Origin: G963662605 sp963662605
GTDB lineage: Bacteria; Bacteroidota; Ignavibacteria; Ignavibacteriales; Ignavibacteriaceae
Length of the DNA stretch: 64,000 nucleotides
Reading direction: 5' to 3'
Assembly: GCA_963662605.1 (NCBI GenBank)
Contig: OY759785.1
Coordinates: 310,001 to 374,000, forward strand
The notes below the pieces were generated by a model. It was given only the letters and a program-made list of their open reading frames with translations. It did no database searches and was not told the DNA's origin. Below, piece by piece: positions 35,504 to 44,551 of the stretch (within the stretch, counting starts at the first letter, position 1; each line of letters begins with the position of its first letter). A program made the translations under genes and the position numbers.

Positions 35504-35980
35504 TTACTTTAATAAAATTATTTTTTTTGTTAACTGCTGATTGTTGAATCGGACACTAAACAAGTACATTCCACTTGCGACGTGAGAGCCTCCGCTATTT
35601 TTTGCGTCCCAAACAAACACATGTTGTCCCTGTTCTTTTTCACCCGCAAAGAGTTCTTTGACCAAGCCGCCATTGATATCAAATATCCGCACGGCAATAT
35701 TTCCCGCTTTGGGAATATAGCAACTTAGGTGAGTTATTGGGTTAAAAGGATTCGGGTAATTCTGATCTACCGTGAACTTAGATGGAGTTCCAATTACGTT
35801 TTCGGTCTGTAATGGGGTCATTACTCTATTGGCCGACCATTTATAAACCGTAATGGAATCAATATTCGCTGTTAGAAAAGTACGGATCTCTGTTCCTGTA
35901 TCGATTATTAAGGTATCCGTTTGAGCATGAACTTGTTCTATTACCAGCAATAGAACAATTAGAAGAAACAAGCGCCTCAT
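35504..35980 (-). CDS. Short secreted protein with NYPNPFNP-type C-terminal sorting domain, copy 1
   Basis: 158 residues, ATG at 35980 with GGGAGG upstream. The signal peptide ends at VHAQ. About 50 residues of a small strand module (TLIIDTGTEIRTFLTANID) lead straight into the sorting domain, QNYPNPFNPITHLSCY then VRIFDINGGLVKELF and GMYLFSVRFNNQQ, ending KKIILLK. This is the type A C-terminal domain used for type IX secretion and cell-surface attachment. With so little else present, the protein is almost a bare sorting domain. Upstream of the LamG gene in the same operon. Confidence 0.88.
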   Translation of the reverse strand: MRRLFLLIVLLLVIEQVHAQTDTLIIDTGTEIRTFLTANIDSITVYKWSANRVMTPLQTENVIGTPSKFTVDQNYPNPFNPITHLSCYIPKAGNIAVRIFDINGGLVKELFAGEKEQGQHVFVWDAKNSGGSHVASGMYLFSVRFNNQQLTKKIILLK

Positions 35981-36507
35981 AAAGCCTCCCTGAATTTGAG
36001 ATGATACAACTATAGATTGTATGTATAGCTACTTTGTAAATAAAAATTAATAAATTAATTGGAAACATCAAAGATATATCTTCTGCATTTCATCATAAAA
36101 ACACCTAACATTGTTGAATATATGGCGCCATTTATTCATTTTTCGTGCTCATCCAGTGCACACAAAGGCAGTTGATATCGTGCTTTGACGAGCCATTGAA
36201 ATCGGAATAGGCCATAAATATTTCTCCTTGAATCCAACACCCGATTCTATAAAAATATCGAAGGTATTGCTTGCGCTCTTTCCGTTATAGTGTAAATTAA
36301 CAAACAAGTCAATTTTGATGACAGCAATTATAAGCCCGGTATATCTATTTTATTTCCCGCCTATGCTTAAAATTTGCCGGATTATCTATTTATATTTGAG
36401 AAAAATAAAATATATTAATTGCTAAATTTAATACTGTTTGGCAAAGAATTATTCATTGCCCATATTTATATAAAAAATCAATACTCTTTTAATTTGCGAG
36501 AATATAT
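35981..36507. other. Gap: divergent intergenic region, no gene seen
   Basis: 527 AT-rich bases between divergent genes. Short open frames exist but lack binding sites and normal codon use. I see no repeat, RNA or clear hairpin. Promoters for the leftward sorting-domain gene and the rightward methyltransferase are expected here. Confidence 0.5.
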
Positions 36508-37146
36508 ATGCTTAAACTTAATCTTGGCAGTGGGACAAAACAGCCCGAGGGCTGGATAAATGTTGATTATTCATTAGGGGCACGACTTAACAAAGTTCCG
36601 TTCTATAACTTTATTAATCGTCGGTTTAAAATCTTTGACAAAGATGGATCCGGCAATGTCCGTGATTGGAGTAAGACTTTTATTCACAATCTCAATAAGA
36701 AATTGCCATGGAGTGATGGTAGTGTAGACATTATATATACCTCACATACACTAGAACATTTTTCAAAAGAGGAGGGCTTAGCCCTGCTCAAAGAGTGTCG
36801 CAGAGTATTAAAAAAAGATGGAATTGTCAGAGTTATCGTGCCTGATTTAAAATATCATGTTCTGGAATATACAAGCGGGAATGTGAAGGGAGATGATTTT
36901 ATTAAATCATTAGGCGTACTGTATACGGCAAAAGAGGGTTTTTTGAAGAAGTTATTATTACCCATCACCCAATTCCCGCATCGCTGCATGTATGACACAG
37001 AAACCCTTGTTCAAGTCTTGCAATCGCTCGGATTCTCTGCCACAGAGATGCCGCCATTTAAAAGCGCAATACCGGACATAGGGGCTATCGAGCTTGAAGA
37101 CCGAACAGTAAATGCTGTAATCGTTGAAGGACGCAAGACTTCTTGA
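36508..37146 (+). CDS. SAM-dependent methyltransferase (type 11-like)
   Basis: 212 residues. It opens with the compact motif KLNLGSGTKQPEGWINVD, typical of a methyltransferase family found in glycan clusters, then DIIYTSHTLEHFSKEE and ECRRVLKKDGIVRVIVPDL. The N-terminal SAM motif begins only four residues from the start, normal for this family. It sits between the two sorting-domain/LamG cassettes on the opposite strand. Acceptor unknown. Confidence 0.88.
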   Translation: MLKLNLGSGTKQPEGWINVDYSLGARLNKVPFYNFINRRFKIFDKDGSGNVRDWSKTFIHNLNKKLPWSDGSVDIIYTSHTLEHFSKEEGLALLKECRRVLKKDGIVRVIVPDLKYHVLEYTSGNVKGDDFIKSLGVLYTAKEGFLKKLLLPITQFPHRCMYDTETLVQVLQSLGFSATEMPPFKSAIPDIGAIELEDRTVNAVIVEGRKTS

Positions 37147-37253
37147 TACTCAGGACTGACCTGCAGTATATATATGAACTGGAACGAATTCGAGTATTGT
37201 TGCTGTGTCCTGTACATGGAATCATCTGTTTGTCGGCATTCTGGTTGTCTTTC

Positions 37254-37286
37254 AAAAAAAAGAGAGGCGGGGGCGCCTCTCTTTTT
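37254..37286. terminator. Intrinsic terminator, bidirectional
   Basis: AGAGAGGCG (37261-37269) pairs perfectly with CGCCTCTCT (37274-37282) around a GGGG loop, with an A-run before and a T-run after. It separates the methyltransferase from the convergent LamG gene. Confidence 0.9.
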
Positions 37287-37298
37287 CTATTATCTCCT

Positions 37299-38099
37299 TT
37301 AATTTCCAGTCCAACCGCCCTCATGATACAAGGCGTTTATCTCCTCGGGTATAATTGCACGGTTATAAAGACGAACATCATCTATAACTCCATTAAAGGC
37401 CTGCTCTTGAATGTGAAGTATTCCATCCAGTCTTGCCGTCCCAATTCGAAGCGAAAGAGTGCTGTACGGTATAGCCTCGGCATTAGCGATTTCAGCTGCT
37501 TTAACACCATTTACATACATAATATTTTTGCTCCCATCCCAAGTACAAGTTAGGAATGTCCATACAAGTGGTTTTGTATCGGCACTATCGTAAATTGTAT
37601 GATTTACACTTGTATAAAATGACCATTTATTGGAGCTTGGTGTTTTTCCGACGAAATATGAATTAAATGGCGATGAATCTTCCGCATACCTTTTTGTCAG
37701 GATTGTTCCCCAGGCCAGCGCGCTATCTGGACGTACCCAAACCGCACAAGTCAGTCCCAACGTAGGCTCTAATAGCGTTGATCGAGGGACATCAATGTAC
37801 GCTCCGTTTGAGAATTTAAAGGCACTATTTGGATTTCCAAAACGGTCATTGGTTAAGAGTGCGCCATGAACAGCGGCATCATTTCCACGGCCCGAAGCAT
37901 CCGTTGCATTTCCGTTGAATGGGAAATAAGCCAAAAGACCCCCTTGAGCCGTATCTTGAGATGGCCTAAAACTCAAATGCAGACTGCTTGTTATATCCAT
38001 TGAGTCAATAACAACGTTATTTTGCCATATATATACTTTATTTTGTGCATATATCATCGCAAAAGAAAAAACAATTAATATCAGACACAATTTTTTCAT
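37299..38099 (-). CDS. Secreted LamG/concanavalin-A-like lectin protein, copy 2
   Basis: 266 residues from the ATG at 38099 (GGAGA five bases upstream); a frame to 38141 adds a non-signal prefix. The signal peptide ends at IYAQ. It parallels copy 1 throughout: KVYIWQNNVVIDSMDIT, LLAYFPFNGNATDASG, FNSYFVGKTPSSNKWSF and FNGVIDDVRLYNRA, ending in the identical ALYHEGGWTGN-type tail (residues YHEGGWTGN). The two are clear paralogues from a local duplication. Presumed carbohydrate binding outside the cell. Confidence 0.88.
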   Translation of the reverse strand: MKKLCLILIVFSFAMIYAQNKVYIWQNNVVIDSMDITSSLHLSFRPSQDTAQGGLLAYFPFNGNATDASGRGNDAAVHGALLTNDRFGNPNSAFKFSNGAYIDVPRSTLLEPTLGLTCAVWVRPDSALAWGTILTKRYAEDSSPFNSYFVGKTPSSNKWSFYTSVNHTIYDSADTKPLVWTFLTCTWDGSKNIMYVNGVKAAEIANAEAIPYSTLSLRIGTARLDGILHIQEQAFNGVIDDVRLYNRAIIPEEINALYHEGGWTGN

Positions 38100-38171
38100 T
38101 TTTATCTCCACTATAAAATGTTTGAGTACTATAGTTCTCATTACTTAGATAAATCAACCGCTATCGCGCTC

Positions 38172-38645
38172 TTACTTTAGAAGCACTATTTTTTTTGCTA
38201 TCTGAACATTCTGAAATTGTACGCTAAACACATACAGTCCACTGGCGACATAAGCACCATGCTCGTTTCGTCCTTTCCACATGAACTCATGACTGCCTTG
38301 TTCCATTTCCCCGGAATATATTTGCTTAATCAAGCCGCCGTTGATATCATAAATCCGAACGGCAACATTACCCTTTGCGGGCAAATAACAACTCAGACGG
38401 GTTGATGGATTGAATGGATTCGGGTAGTTTTGCGAAACGGTGAACTCTTTAGACAGCATCTTCTGGCCTTCATTTTCAACTGCTGTCAACTTTCCCTTTG
38501 AAAAATTGTAAAAAGTTATTGAATCTACTTGCGCAGCAAGAAATAACTTTATTTCACTACCTGTGTTTATTACAAGTGTGTCACTTTTAGCGTAGACTTT
38601 ACCTAAAAGTAAAAGTGATACCAACAGACAAATTTTTAGCCTCAT
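38172..38645 (-). CDS. Short secreted protein with NYPNPFNP-type C-terminal sorting domain, copy 2
   Basis: 157 residues from the ATG at 38645 (AGAGGGG upstream). The signal peptide ends at VYAKS. Layout equals copy 1: LVINTGSEIKLFLAAQVDS, then QNYPNPFNPSTRLSCYL and VRIYDINGGLIKQI, ending KKIVLLK. It precedes the second LamG gene by 72 bases. Together the pairs suggest a module in which a sorting-domain protein and a lectin are made together. Confidence 0.88.
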   Translation of the reverse strand: MRLKICLLVSLLLLGKVYAKSDTLVINTGSEIKLFLAAQVDSITFYNFSKGKLTAVENEGQKMLSKEFTVSQNYPNPFNPSTRLSCYLPAKGNVAVRIYDINGGLIKQIYSGEMEQGSHEFMWKGRNEHGAYVASGLYVFSVQFQNVQIAKKIVLLK

Positions 38646-38828
38646 ATGCCCCTCTGGCAAAATGTTTAAGATAGAATTTAAATTATTACATTTTCACCCC
38701 ATTGTCAAACAATATTTCCATCGTCCCGCCAAGGCCGCAACACACATCGTTGTAACAATGCTCCATATTGGAGATATTGGATTTCATAAATCGCCAAGGG
38801 TGTTACAAGCATCATTTGTTGGTTTTCC

Positions 38829-38873
38829 GGTCTTCTCGATACATCCCGGCTGAAGCCGGGACACTCGAAGACC
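38829..38873. repeat. REP-like long hairpin upstream of threonine synthase
   Basis: GGTCTTCTCGA and TCGAAGACC form an outer stem, and TCCCGGC-TGAA-GCCGGGA a perfect inner stem. The outer words and the inner GC hairpin have the form of dispersed REP-type elements. It lies 62 bases before the thrC start and could also affect its transcript. Confidence 0.6.
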
Positions 38874-38935
38874 TTGGACTTTTTCTAATTCGTTATATCT
38901 GCGTATTTTTACTTATTCACAATTTAAAGAGTATT

Positions 38936-40186
38936 ATGAGTCACTATACCTATCGTTGTTTTCAGTGCAATAAAACATATGCCGCTGAACTTGTTGAAAA
39001 AGAATTACTGTATCTATGTCCCGACTGCGGCTCTGCAAATCGCAACCAGCCGCTGACCGGAGTTCTATTAATTGATTATGATTTCGATTCGCTGAAAAAG
39101 AAACTCAGCCGCGAAGCATTTTTAAAACAACGCGCCGGTAGATTCTGGCTGACGCCTGAATTATATCCTCTGCAAAAGGCCGTAAATAATTCCCTCATGG
39201 ACCGCATCGCATTACCCGCAACCGGACTGCCACAGTACAGTTTTGACGGCAACAGCTTTTTTGTCCTTGATGACACCAGCAATCCGACATTGTCATATAA
39301 AGACCGGGCAACATCGCTGGTGGTTGCAAAAGCAATCGAGATGGGTATTACGGAAATTGCCGCTGCTTCAACCGGCAACGCGGGCTCATCGCTTGCAGGT
39401 ATATCGGCACGACTCGGAATTCGCTCACATATTTTTGTGCCGCAGAATATTCCACTCGGTAAGCGCATACAGATACAATCATTCGGCGCTGCTATTTATA
39501 TTATTAAAGGCAGCTATGATGATGCTTTCGATCTCAGTTTAGAAATCTCGAATCAAAAGAAATGGTATAACAGAAACACCGCGTATAATCCTTTGACAAT
39601 TGAAGGAAAAAAATCATCCGCTTTCGATATTTTCATTTTATCCCAGGGCAAAGTGCCGGATAATATTTTTGTCCCCGTTGGTGATGGTGTAATCATTGCC
39701 GGTATCTATCGCGGGTTTGAAGATTTGTTAAAGCTCGGGTGGATTGAGAAACCCCCGAAACTAATCGCACTTCAGGCAAAAGGCAGTGATGCCGTATGCC
39801 GCTATATGAACGAAAAATCATTTTCATTTATTGAAGCAAAAACTTTAGCCGACAGCATTTCCGCCGGTGCGCCGCGCAATCTCTTTCATGCCGCGCATGC
39901 GATCGAACAAAGCGGCGGCGATGCAATTGCAATATCCGACGAAGACATTCTTAAAGCTCAAAAAACAATGGTGCAAAAAACCGGAATCCTTGTCGAGCCT
40001 TCGTGCGCGATCGCATTCGCAGGCTATCAACAGTATAGAGCATCAGGCAAGTTGAAAGATGGTGAAACATCTCTGCTCATGCTGACCGGCAACGGATTGA
40101 AAGACACGAATTCTCTAGCGAAATGGAATGACACACCTGATGTCCTTTCATATCAGGAATGGAAAAATTATTTTTCGAAAGCATAA
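38936..40186 (+). CDS. thrC: Threonine synthase
   Basis: 416 residues from the ATG at 38936; a frame from 38768 runs through the REP-like hairpin and is not credible. An N-terminal zinc-ribbon-like knuckle (C8xxC11 and C28xxC31) precedes the PLP fold. The PLP lysine is K122 in SNPTLSYKDRA, with STGNAGSSLAG as phosphate-binding loop and GDGVIIAGIYRGF later. It converts O-phosphohomoserine to threonine. Its stop abuts the next gene's ATG. Confidence 0.93.
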   Translation: MSHYTYRCFQCNKTYAAELVEKELLYLCPDCGSANRNQPLTGVLLIDYDFDSLKKKLSREAFLKQRAGRFWLTPELYPLQKAVNNSLMDRIALPATGLPQYSFDGNSFFVLDDTSNPTLSYKDRATSLVVAKAIEMGITEIAAASTGNAGSSLAGISARLGIRSHIFVPQNIPLGKRIQIQSFGAAIYIIKGSYDDAFDLSLEISNQKKWYNRNTAYNPLTIEGKKSSAFDIFILSQGKVPDNIFVPVGDGVIIAGIYRGFEDLLKLGWIEKPPKLIALQAKGSDAVCRYMNEKSFSFIEAKTLADSISAGAPRNLFHAAHAIEQSGGDAIAISDEDILKAQKTMVQKTGILVEPSCAIAFAGYQQYRASGKLKDGETSLLMLTGNGLKDTNSLAKWNDTPDVLSYQEWKNYFSKA

Positions 40187-40819
40187 ATGAATCAACGGCT
40201 GCCTCTTCCGGATGGACTGATCGTGTCGGCGGGTTTTTCTTCCCGCATGAAACGATTTAAACCGCTTATCACCCTGCAGGGCAAACCGCTATTGCTGCAT
40301 GTGATTGAAAAAATGGCTACCGTTTGCGGTACCATTGTTATTGTCACAGGTTTTCGAAGTGATGAAATTGAAGATACTATTGAAAAGCTTCTCGCACCTG
40401 AGATGCACGAGAAAGTTATTTTTAAACATAATCCCGCATATGCCGAAGGAATGTTTGGTTCGATTAAAACGGGTTTCCGCGAACTACATCAAAGCGAATG
40501 GGTGCTGTTTCATTTTGTTGACCAGCCGGGAATACCCGTCCCCTTCTATAATGAATTCGTATCGCAGATTGAAAGAAGCTATAATTGGATTCAACCCAGA
40601 TGCGAAGAACGTAATGCGCATCCGATACTTATACACAACTCGCTATTGAGCCTTATCTATGAACAAAACGAATTTCAATCTTTGCGCGATATCAGCCGCC
40701 TGCCTATGGTAAAGAAAAAATTATGGGCTTGTAATTATCCCGAAGTGCTGCTGGATTTAGATACCGAAGAAGATTGGGAAAAGTTTATTGCGACGCGGGA
40801 TTCATCTACCACGCCGTAA
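40187..40819 (+). CDS. MobA/MocA-like nucleotidyltransferase
   Basis: 210 residues, ATG directly after the thrC stop. The nucleotide-binding start is GLIVSAGFSSRMKRFKPL, a variant of the LAAGxSxRMGxxK signature, followed by VIVTGFRSDEI and VLFHFVDQPGIP (metal-binding DQP). Length and motifs match molybdopterin cytidylyl- or guanylyltransferases. Substrate cannot be set; no xanthine-dehydrogenase genes are nearby. Coupled to thrC by position only. Confidence 0.85.
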   Translation: MNQRLPLPDGLIVSAGFSSRMKRFKPLITLQGKPLLLHVIEKMATVCGTIVIVTGFRSDEIEDTIEKLLAPEMHEKVIFKHNPAYAEGMFGSIKTGFRELHQSEWVLFHFVDQPGIPVPFYNEFVSQIERSYNWIQPRCEERNAHPILIHNSLLSLIYEQNEFQSLRDISRLPMVKKKLWACNYPEVLLDLDTEEDWEKFIATRDSSTTP

Positions 40820-40834
40820 ACAACGCGTCCTTTA

Positions 40835-41442
40835 ATTAACACGGCGCTTTAGCGCCGTGAAAGCGCCCCCCACCTTTCCTGGACTTTAGTCCAATCCACT
40901 ATTGCGTTTACATGAAAGTTACTATATCTTTGAGTACCATCATTCAAAGAGCTGTTTATGGCATACGTAAAAATCTGGGTGCATCTTGTATTCGGGACAA
41001 GAAATAAAACTCATTATCTTCTTCCCGATATCAAATATGAACTTATCCGGCATATTCTTGAAAACGCTAAATCAAAAGGCATATTCCCCGCAATTATCAA
41101 TGGTTCAACCGATCACCTGCACTGTCTTCTCTCATTGGGGCGTGATCAGAATATTGCAGCCGTAGCGAAACTTATAAAAGGAGAATCATCACATTGGATG
41201 AATTCTAACAGCAAGACACATAATAAGTTCGAATGGGCGCAAGAATATTTCGCGGTATCAATCGGTGAATCACAGGTTGAAGCAGTAAAACGATATATTG
41301 AGAATCAGGAGGAGCATCACAGAAAGAAAAGTTTTATGGAAGAACATGAAGAATTTATGCGCCGATATGGATTTGTAAAATTGGACTAAAGTCCGATTCG
41401 TGTTAAGGTCGTCTATTCACGGCGTTAAAACGCCGTGTTAAT
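40835..41442 (+). mobile_element. REP-associated tyrosine transposase unit with flanking hairpins
   Basis: The 12-bp words ATTAACACGGCG (40835-40846) and CGCCGTGTTAAT (41431-41442) are perfect inverted repeats bounding the unit. Each end carries two hairpins: CACGGCGC-TTTA-GCGCCGTG (40840-40859) and TGGACT-TT-AGTCCA (40880-40893) on the left; GGACT-AA-AGTCC (41383-41394, overlapping the transposase stop) and CACGGCG-TTAAAA-CGCCGTG (41418-41437) on the right. This is a RAYT gene between inverted REP doublets. Confidence 0.8.
40958..41389 (+). CDS. REP-associated tyrosine transposase (Y1 HUH family)
   Basis: 143 residues. The HUH pair is H53-L-H55 in STDHLHCLL, and the nucleophile is Y113 in VKRYIENQEEHH. 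The start KIWVHLVFGTRNKTHYL is typical of IS200/RAYT enzymes. Such single-strand transposases bind and cut REP hairpins; the matching hairpins sit on both sides. The frame is complete, so activity is possible. Confidence 0.92.
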   Translation: MAYVKIWVHLVFGTRNKTHYLLPDIKYELIRHILENAKSKGIFPAIINGSTDHLHCLLSLGRDQNIAAVAKLIKGESSHWMNSNSKTHNKFEWAQEYFAVSIGESQVEAVKRYIENQEEHHRKKSFMEEHEEFMRRYGFVKLD

Positions 41443-41513
41443 GAAATATTCCAGTTAACTTGCTCTAAACTCTGTCGTTCACGACGGAGAGTCGTAGATG
41501 CAAGTATAAAACA

Positions 41514-41542
41514 ACAAAGCCGCTCCAATGGAACGGCTTTGT
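41514..41542 (-). terminator. Terminator of the PEP carboxykinase gene
   Basis: ACAAAGCCG and CGGCTTTGT form a perfect 9-bp stem, with TCC-AAT-GGA stacked inside. It lies 22 bases after the pckG stop on that gene's strand and is followed there by TTGTTTTA. Confidence 0.85.
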
Positions 41543-41564
41543 GTTATCTTCTACAAAAGAATTT

Positions 41565-43349
41565 TTATTGCTTGTTGAATCTTGCTTCCAATGCATCAAG
41601 TTCGGCCGCCAGTTCTTTCGGAAGATGATCGCCAAACGTTTTGTAGTATTCGCGAAGTTCGGCAACTTCTCCTAAGCCTTGTTCCTTTGAAACAGTAAAG
41701 AGTTTTTTCAAAGTATCGGCGCTGATGTCGAGTCCTTTGGTATCAAGTGCTCCATCGGCAGGAATTCTTCCGAGCGGTACTTCGGTATAAACTACTTTTC
41801 CGTTAACGCGGTCGAAAATCCACTCGAGAACGCGGATGTTATCACCGTATCCCGGCCACATGAATTTACCTTTTTCATCTTTGCGGAACCAGTTTACATA
41901 GAATACTTTCGGCAGTTTGCTTTCGTCGCTCTTCTTACCTACTTCAACCCAATGTTTGAAATAATCGCCCATGTTATAACCGCAGAACGGTAACATGGCA
42001 AACGGATCGTGACGGAGCGTTCCGACTGCACCGGCTGCGGCTGCAGTAGTTTCACTTGAAATCATTGAGCCGATGAATACACCATGCCGCCATGAAAGTG
42101 ATTCATGAACCAGCGGAATTACAGATGCTCTTCTGCCGCCGAATAAAATTGCGGAGATAGGAACGCCGGCAGGATTTTCCCAATCGGGATCAATAACCGG
42201 GCACTGTGAAGCTGGAGCAGTAAAACGTGCATTCGGATGAGCAGCTGTTCTCTTGGTTTCCGGAGTCCAGTCGCGGCGCAACCAGTCATATACATGAGCA
42301 GGTTTTTCGTCGCTCATTCCCTCCCACCAAACATCCATATCATCAGTCAATGCTACGTTGGTGAAGATAGAATTCTTTGTCATTGAAAGCATTGCGTTGC
42401 CGTTTGTATCCATTGAGGTACCGGGAGCAACACCGAAGAATCCGGCTTCAGGATTGATTGCATACAATCTTCCGTCTGCGCCGAATTTCATCCAGGCAAT
42501 ATCATCGCCGATAGTTTCAACCTTCCAACCCGGAAGAGTCGGGGTTAACATTGCGAGATTAGTTTTTCCGCATGCGCTCGGGAATGCAGCGGCGACATAT
42601 TTCTTTTCTCCGGCAGGATTGGTAATGCCGAGGATAAGCATGTGCTCAGCGAGCCAGCCTTCATCGTGCGCCATTGCAGATGCGATACGAAGTGCAAAAC
42701 ATTTTTTACCAAGCAGAGCATTTCCACCATAACCGCTGCCGAATGACCAGATAGTTCTTTCTTCAGGGAAGTGGCTGATGTATTTTGTTTTGTTGCATGG
42801 CCATGGAACATCCTGCTGTCCGTCTCCAAGCGGATATCCGACTGAGTGGACACAATGCACAAAGTCACCATCGCCAAGTGTTTCTAAAACTTTTGTCCCT
42901 ATGCGGGTCATGATGCGCATGTTGCAAACAACATACGGAGAGTCGGTAAGTTCAACGCCGATCTGAGCAATTTTTGAGCCGATAGGTCCCATGCTGAACG
43001 GAATAACATACATGGTTCTTCCGCGCATACAGCCATCGTACAAAGCCGACATGTTCTTTTTCATTTCATCAGGAGCCATCCAATGATTAGTCGGGCCCGC
43101 ATCAATTTTTTCTTTTGAGCAAATAAATGTTCTGTCCTCAACGCGCGCAACATCATTTGGATCTGATACTGCGTAGTATGAGTTTGGTCTCTTTTCGTCA
43201 CTAAGTTTTATAAATGAGCCTTTTTTAACAAGAATGTCTGCCATCTTGTTATATTCTTCTTCTGAACCGTTACACCAATAGACATTATCGGGTTTACATA
43301 AAGCCGCAACTTCGTCAACCCATTGGAGCAATTTTTTATTCGTGGTCAT
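41565..43349 (-). CDS. pckG: Phosphoenolpyruvate carboxykinase (GTP)
   Basis: 594 residues, ATG at 43349 with AAAGGA six bases upstream. GTP-type features: P-loop FPSACGKTN (256-264) with the reactive Cys260, the metal-binding TIGDDIAWMKFG, and the R-loop region VEDRTFIC. It decarboxylates oxaloacetate to PEP in gluconeogenesis, or the reverse. Length matches the family at about 590-620. The gene is monocistronic with its own terminator. Confidence 0.97.
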   Translation of the reverse strand: MTTNKKLLQWVDEVAALCKPDNVYWCNGSEEEYNKMADILVKKGSFIKLSDEKRPNSYYAVSDPNDVARVEDRTFICSKEKIDAGPTNHWMAPDEMKKNMSALYDGCMRGRTMYVIPFSMGPIGSKIAQIGVELTDSPYVVCNMRIMTRIGTKVLETLGDGDFVHCVHSVGYPLGDGQQDVPWPCNKTKYISHFPEERTIWSFGSGYGGNALLGKKCFALRIASAMAHDEGWLAEHMLILGITNPAGEKKYVAAAFPSACGKTNLAMLTPTLPGWKVETIGDDIAWMKFGADGRLYAINPEAGFFGVAPGTSMDTNGNAMLSMTKNSIFTNVALTDDMDVWWEGMSDEKPAHVYDWLRRDWTPETKRTAAHPNARFTAPASQCPVIDPDWENPAGVPISAILFGGRRASVIPLVHESLSWRHGVFIGSMISSETTAAAAGAVGTLRHDPFAMLPFCGYNMGDYFKHWVEVGKKSDESKLPKVFYVNWFRKDEKGKFMWPGYGDNIRVLEWIFDRVNGKVVYTEVPLGRIPADGALDTKGLDISADTLKKLFTVSKEQGLGEVAELREYYKTFGDHLPKELAAELDALEARFNKQ

Positions 43350-43610
43350 AATATTCCTTTATCTGTTTATTTTCGTTCGTTTCTATTCCATACCCGCCGG
43401 GGCGGGTGCCGCTCTTAATGATGGGGAATTCTGAGTATCTGAACTACAAAATTAATCAATTTCCGTGCCTAAGACAACCTATAAATATAGCCCGGAAGAT
43501 TAAAAACTATACATAATTACAGCGATTCCGGGTGTTTTTTTCTCACATAATTTTTTTGCACACATTGTGAGTTTGGAGTTTATATTTGTATTAAAGATTC
43601 AAAGGTTTAT

Positions 43611-44084
43611 ATGCGCTACAAAGTCTTATTTTTGTTTTTATTTTTCGGTTCAATGCTTTTTGCCCAGGATTTTGACAAAGAACGGGTGAAATTCGATCCC
43701 ACCCGAAATCCCGCGGAAGATTTGAAGACGGCGGTTGTACAGGCAAAGAAACAGCACAAAAAGATCATTCTTGACGTTGGCGGCGAATGGTGCATCTGGT
43801 GTCACCGGATTGACGAATTTATTCTTTCTCACAAAGAAATTAAAGATTACCTCGAAAAGAACTTCATTGTTGTAAAAGTAAATTACAGCAAAGAAGTTAA
43901 AAACGAGGAATTTCTCTCAAAATACCCGAAAGTACCGGGATATCCACACATGTTTGTGTTGGACACCAAGGGCAAACTGCTCCACTCGCAGGATACCGGT
44001 GATTTGGAGAAGGAAAAGTCCTACGATGCTGATAAATTTATGAAATTCCTGAAAAAAGCCCATTTAGCCCAAAAACTGTACTAA
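43611..44084 (+). CDS. Secreted thioredoxin-fold protein
   Basis: 157 residues, ATG with AAAGG five bases upstream. The signal peptide ends at LFAQ. The thioredoxin-like domain has the active site C61-I-W-C64 in GGEWCIWCHRIDE and a cis-proline region VPGYPHMFVLD. This type (thioredoxin_7/DUF255-like) works in the periplasm as a reductase or disulfide carrier. Single gene, with a dispersed repeat after it. Confidence 0.88.
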   Translation: MRYKVLFLFLFFGSMLFAQDFDKERVKFDPTRNPAEDLKTAVVQAKKQHKKIILDVGGEWCIWCHRIDEFILSHKEIKDYLEKNFIVVKVNYSKEVKNEEFLSKYPKVPGYPHMFVLDTKGKLLHSQDTGDLEKEKSYDADKFMKFLKKAHLAQKLY

Positions 44085-44097
44085 AATAGACCGCTGA

Positions 44098-44205
44098 CAA
44101 CGCTGATTTTCCCAGATAGTTTCATATTTGAAACACCTGTTTTCAGACACCCAAATTTCAGCGCTTATCTGAGTCAGCTGTGTCATCCGTGGTCCATTTG
44201 TGATT
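44098..44205. repeat. Decayed inverted-pair copy of the dispersed repeat
   Basis: The left arm ACGCTGATTTTCCC and the right arm CAGCTGTGTCATCCGTGG resemble the forward and reverse arms at 15111 and 15250, with several mismatches. It separates the thioredoxin gene from the tRNA region. Confidence 0.6.
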
Positions 44206-44250
44206 AATTTAGAAAAATATTATATTACTAGACTGAAAATGAATAATTTT

Positions 44251-44325
44251 CGGGGCGTAGCGTAGTTTGATGTTCTCGCGTCCCGACTTGTCGGGAAGGT
44301 CGTCAAGTTCCTTGCACCTCCTGAA
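44251..44325 (+). pseudogene. Decayed tRNA-Pro copy with anticodon arm replaced by an unrelated hairpin
   Basis: The first 16 bases CGGGGCGTAGCGTAGT are identical to the 5' end of the intact tRNA-Pro at 44353, and parts of the variable and T region (AAGGTCGTCAAGTT) match. The anticodon arm is replaced by the perfect hairpin TCCCGA-CTTG-TCGGGA and the 3' acceptor strand is lost, so it cannot be a functional tRNA. Confidence 0.7.
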
Positions 44326-44352
44326 GTGTTATTTTAGATATTGATTTATTTT

Positions 44353-44428
44353 CGGGGCGTAGCGTAGTCCGGTTCATCGCGCCTGCTTTGGGAGCAGGAG
44401 GTCGCAAGTTCGAATCTTGCCGCCCCGA
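44353..44428 (+). tRNA. tRNA-Pro (TGG)
   Basis: Acceptor CGGGGCG pairs with CGCCCCG. The anticodon stem CCTGC/GCAGG holds loop TTTGGGA with anticodon TGG. T-loop GTTCGAATC. CCA is not encoded. All four arms fold normally. Confidence 0.95.
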
Positions 44429-44468
44429 CAGATAGTTTTTGTTCTTGTTTTAATGTTTTTGAGATTAT

Positions 44469-44542
44469 GCGCCCTTAGCTCAATTGGATAGAGCAACAGC
44501 CTTCTAAGCTGTAGGTCGCTGGTTCGAGTCCAGCAGGGCGTA
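44469..44542 (+). tRNA. tRNA-Arg (TCT)
   Basis: Acceptor GCGCCCT pairs with AGGGCGT (one G-U). The anticodon stem ACAGC/GCTGT holds loop CTTCTAA with anticodon TCT. T arm CTGGTTCGAGTCCAG is complete. Confidence 0.95.
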
Positions 44543-44551
44543 CAAGTAATT

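Noticed and set aside
37143..37553. 136-codon plus-strand frame after the methyltransferase
   Set aside because: It runs through a bidirectional terminator and antisense to the LamG gene.
38768..38935. 56-codon N-terminal extension of threonine synthase
   Set aside because: It reads through a REP-like hairpin, and the zinc-knuckle domain starts right after the ATG at 38936.
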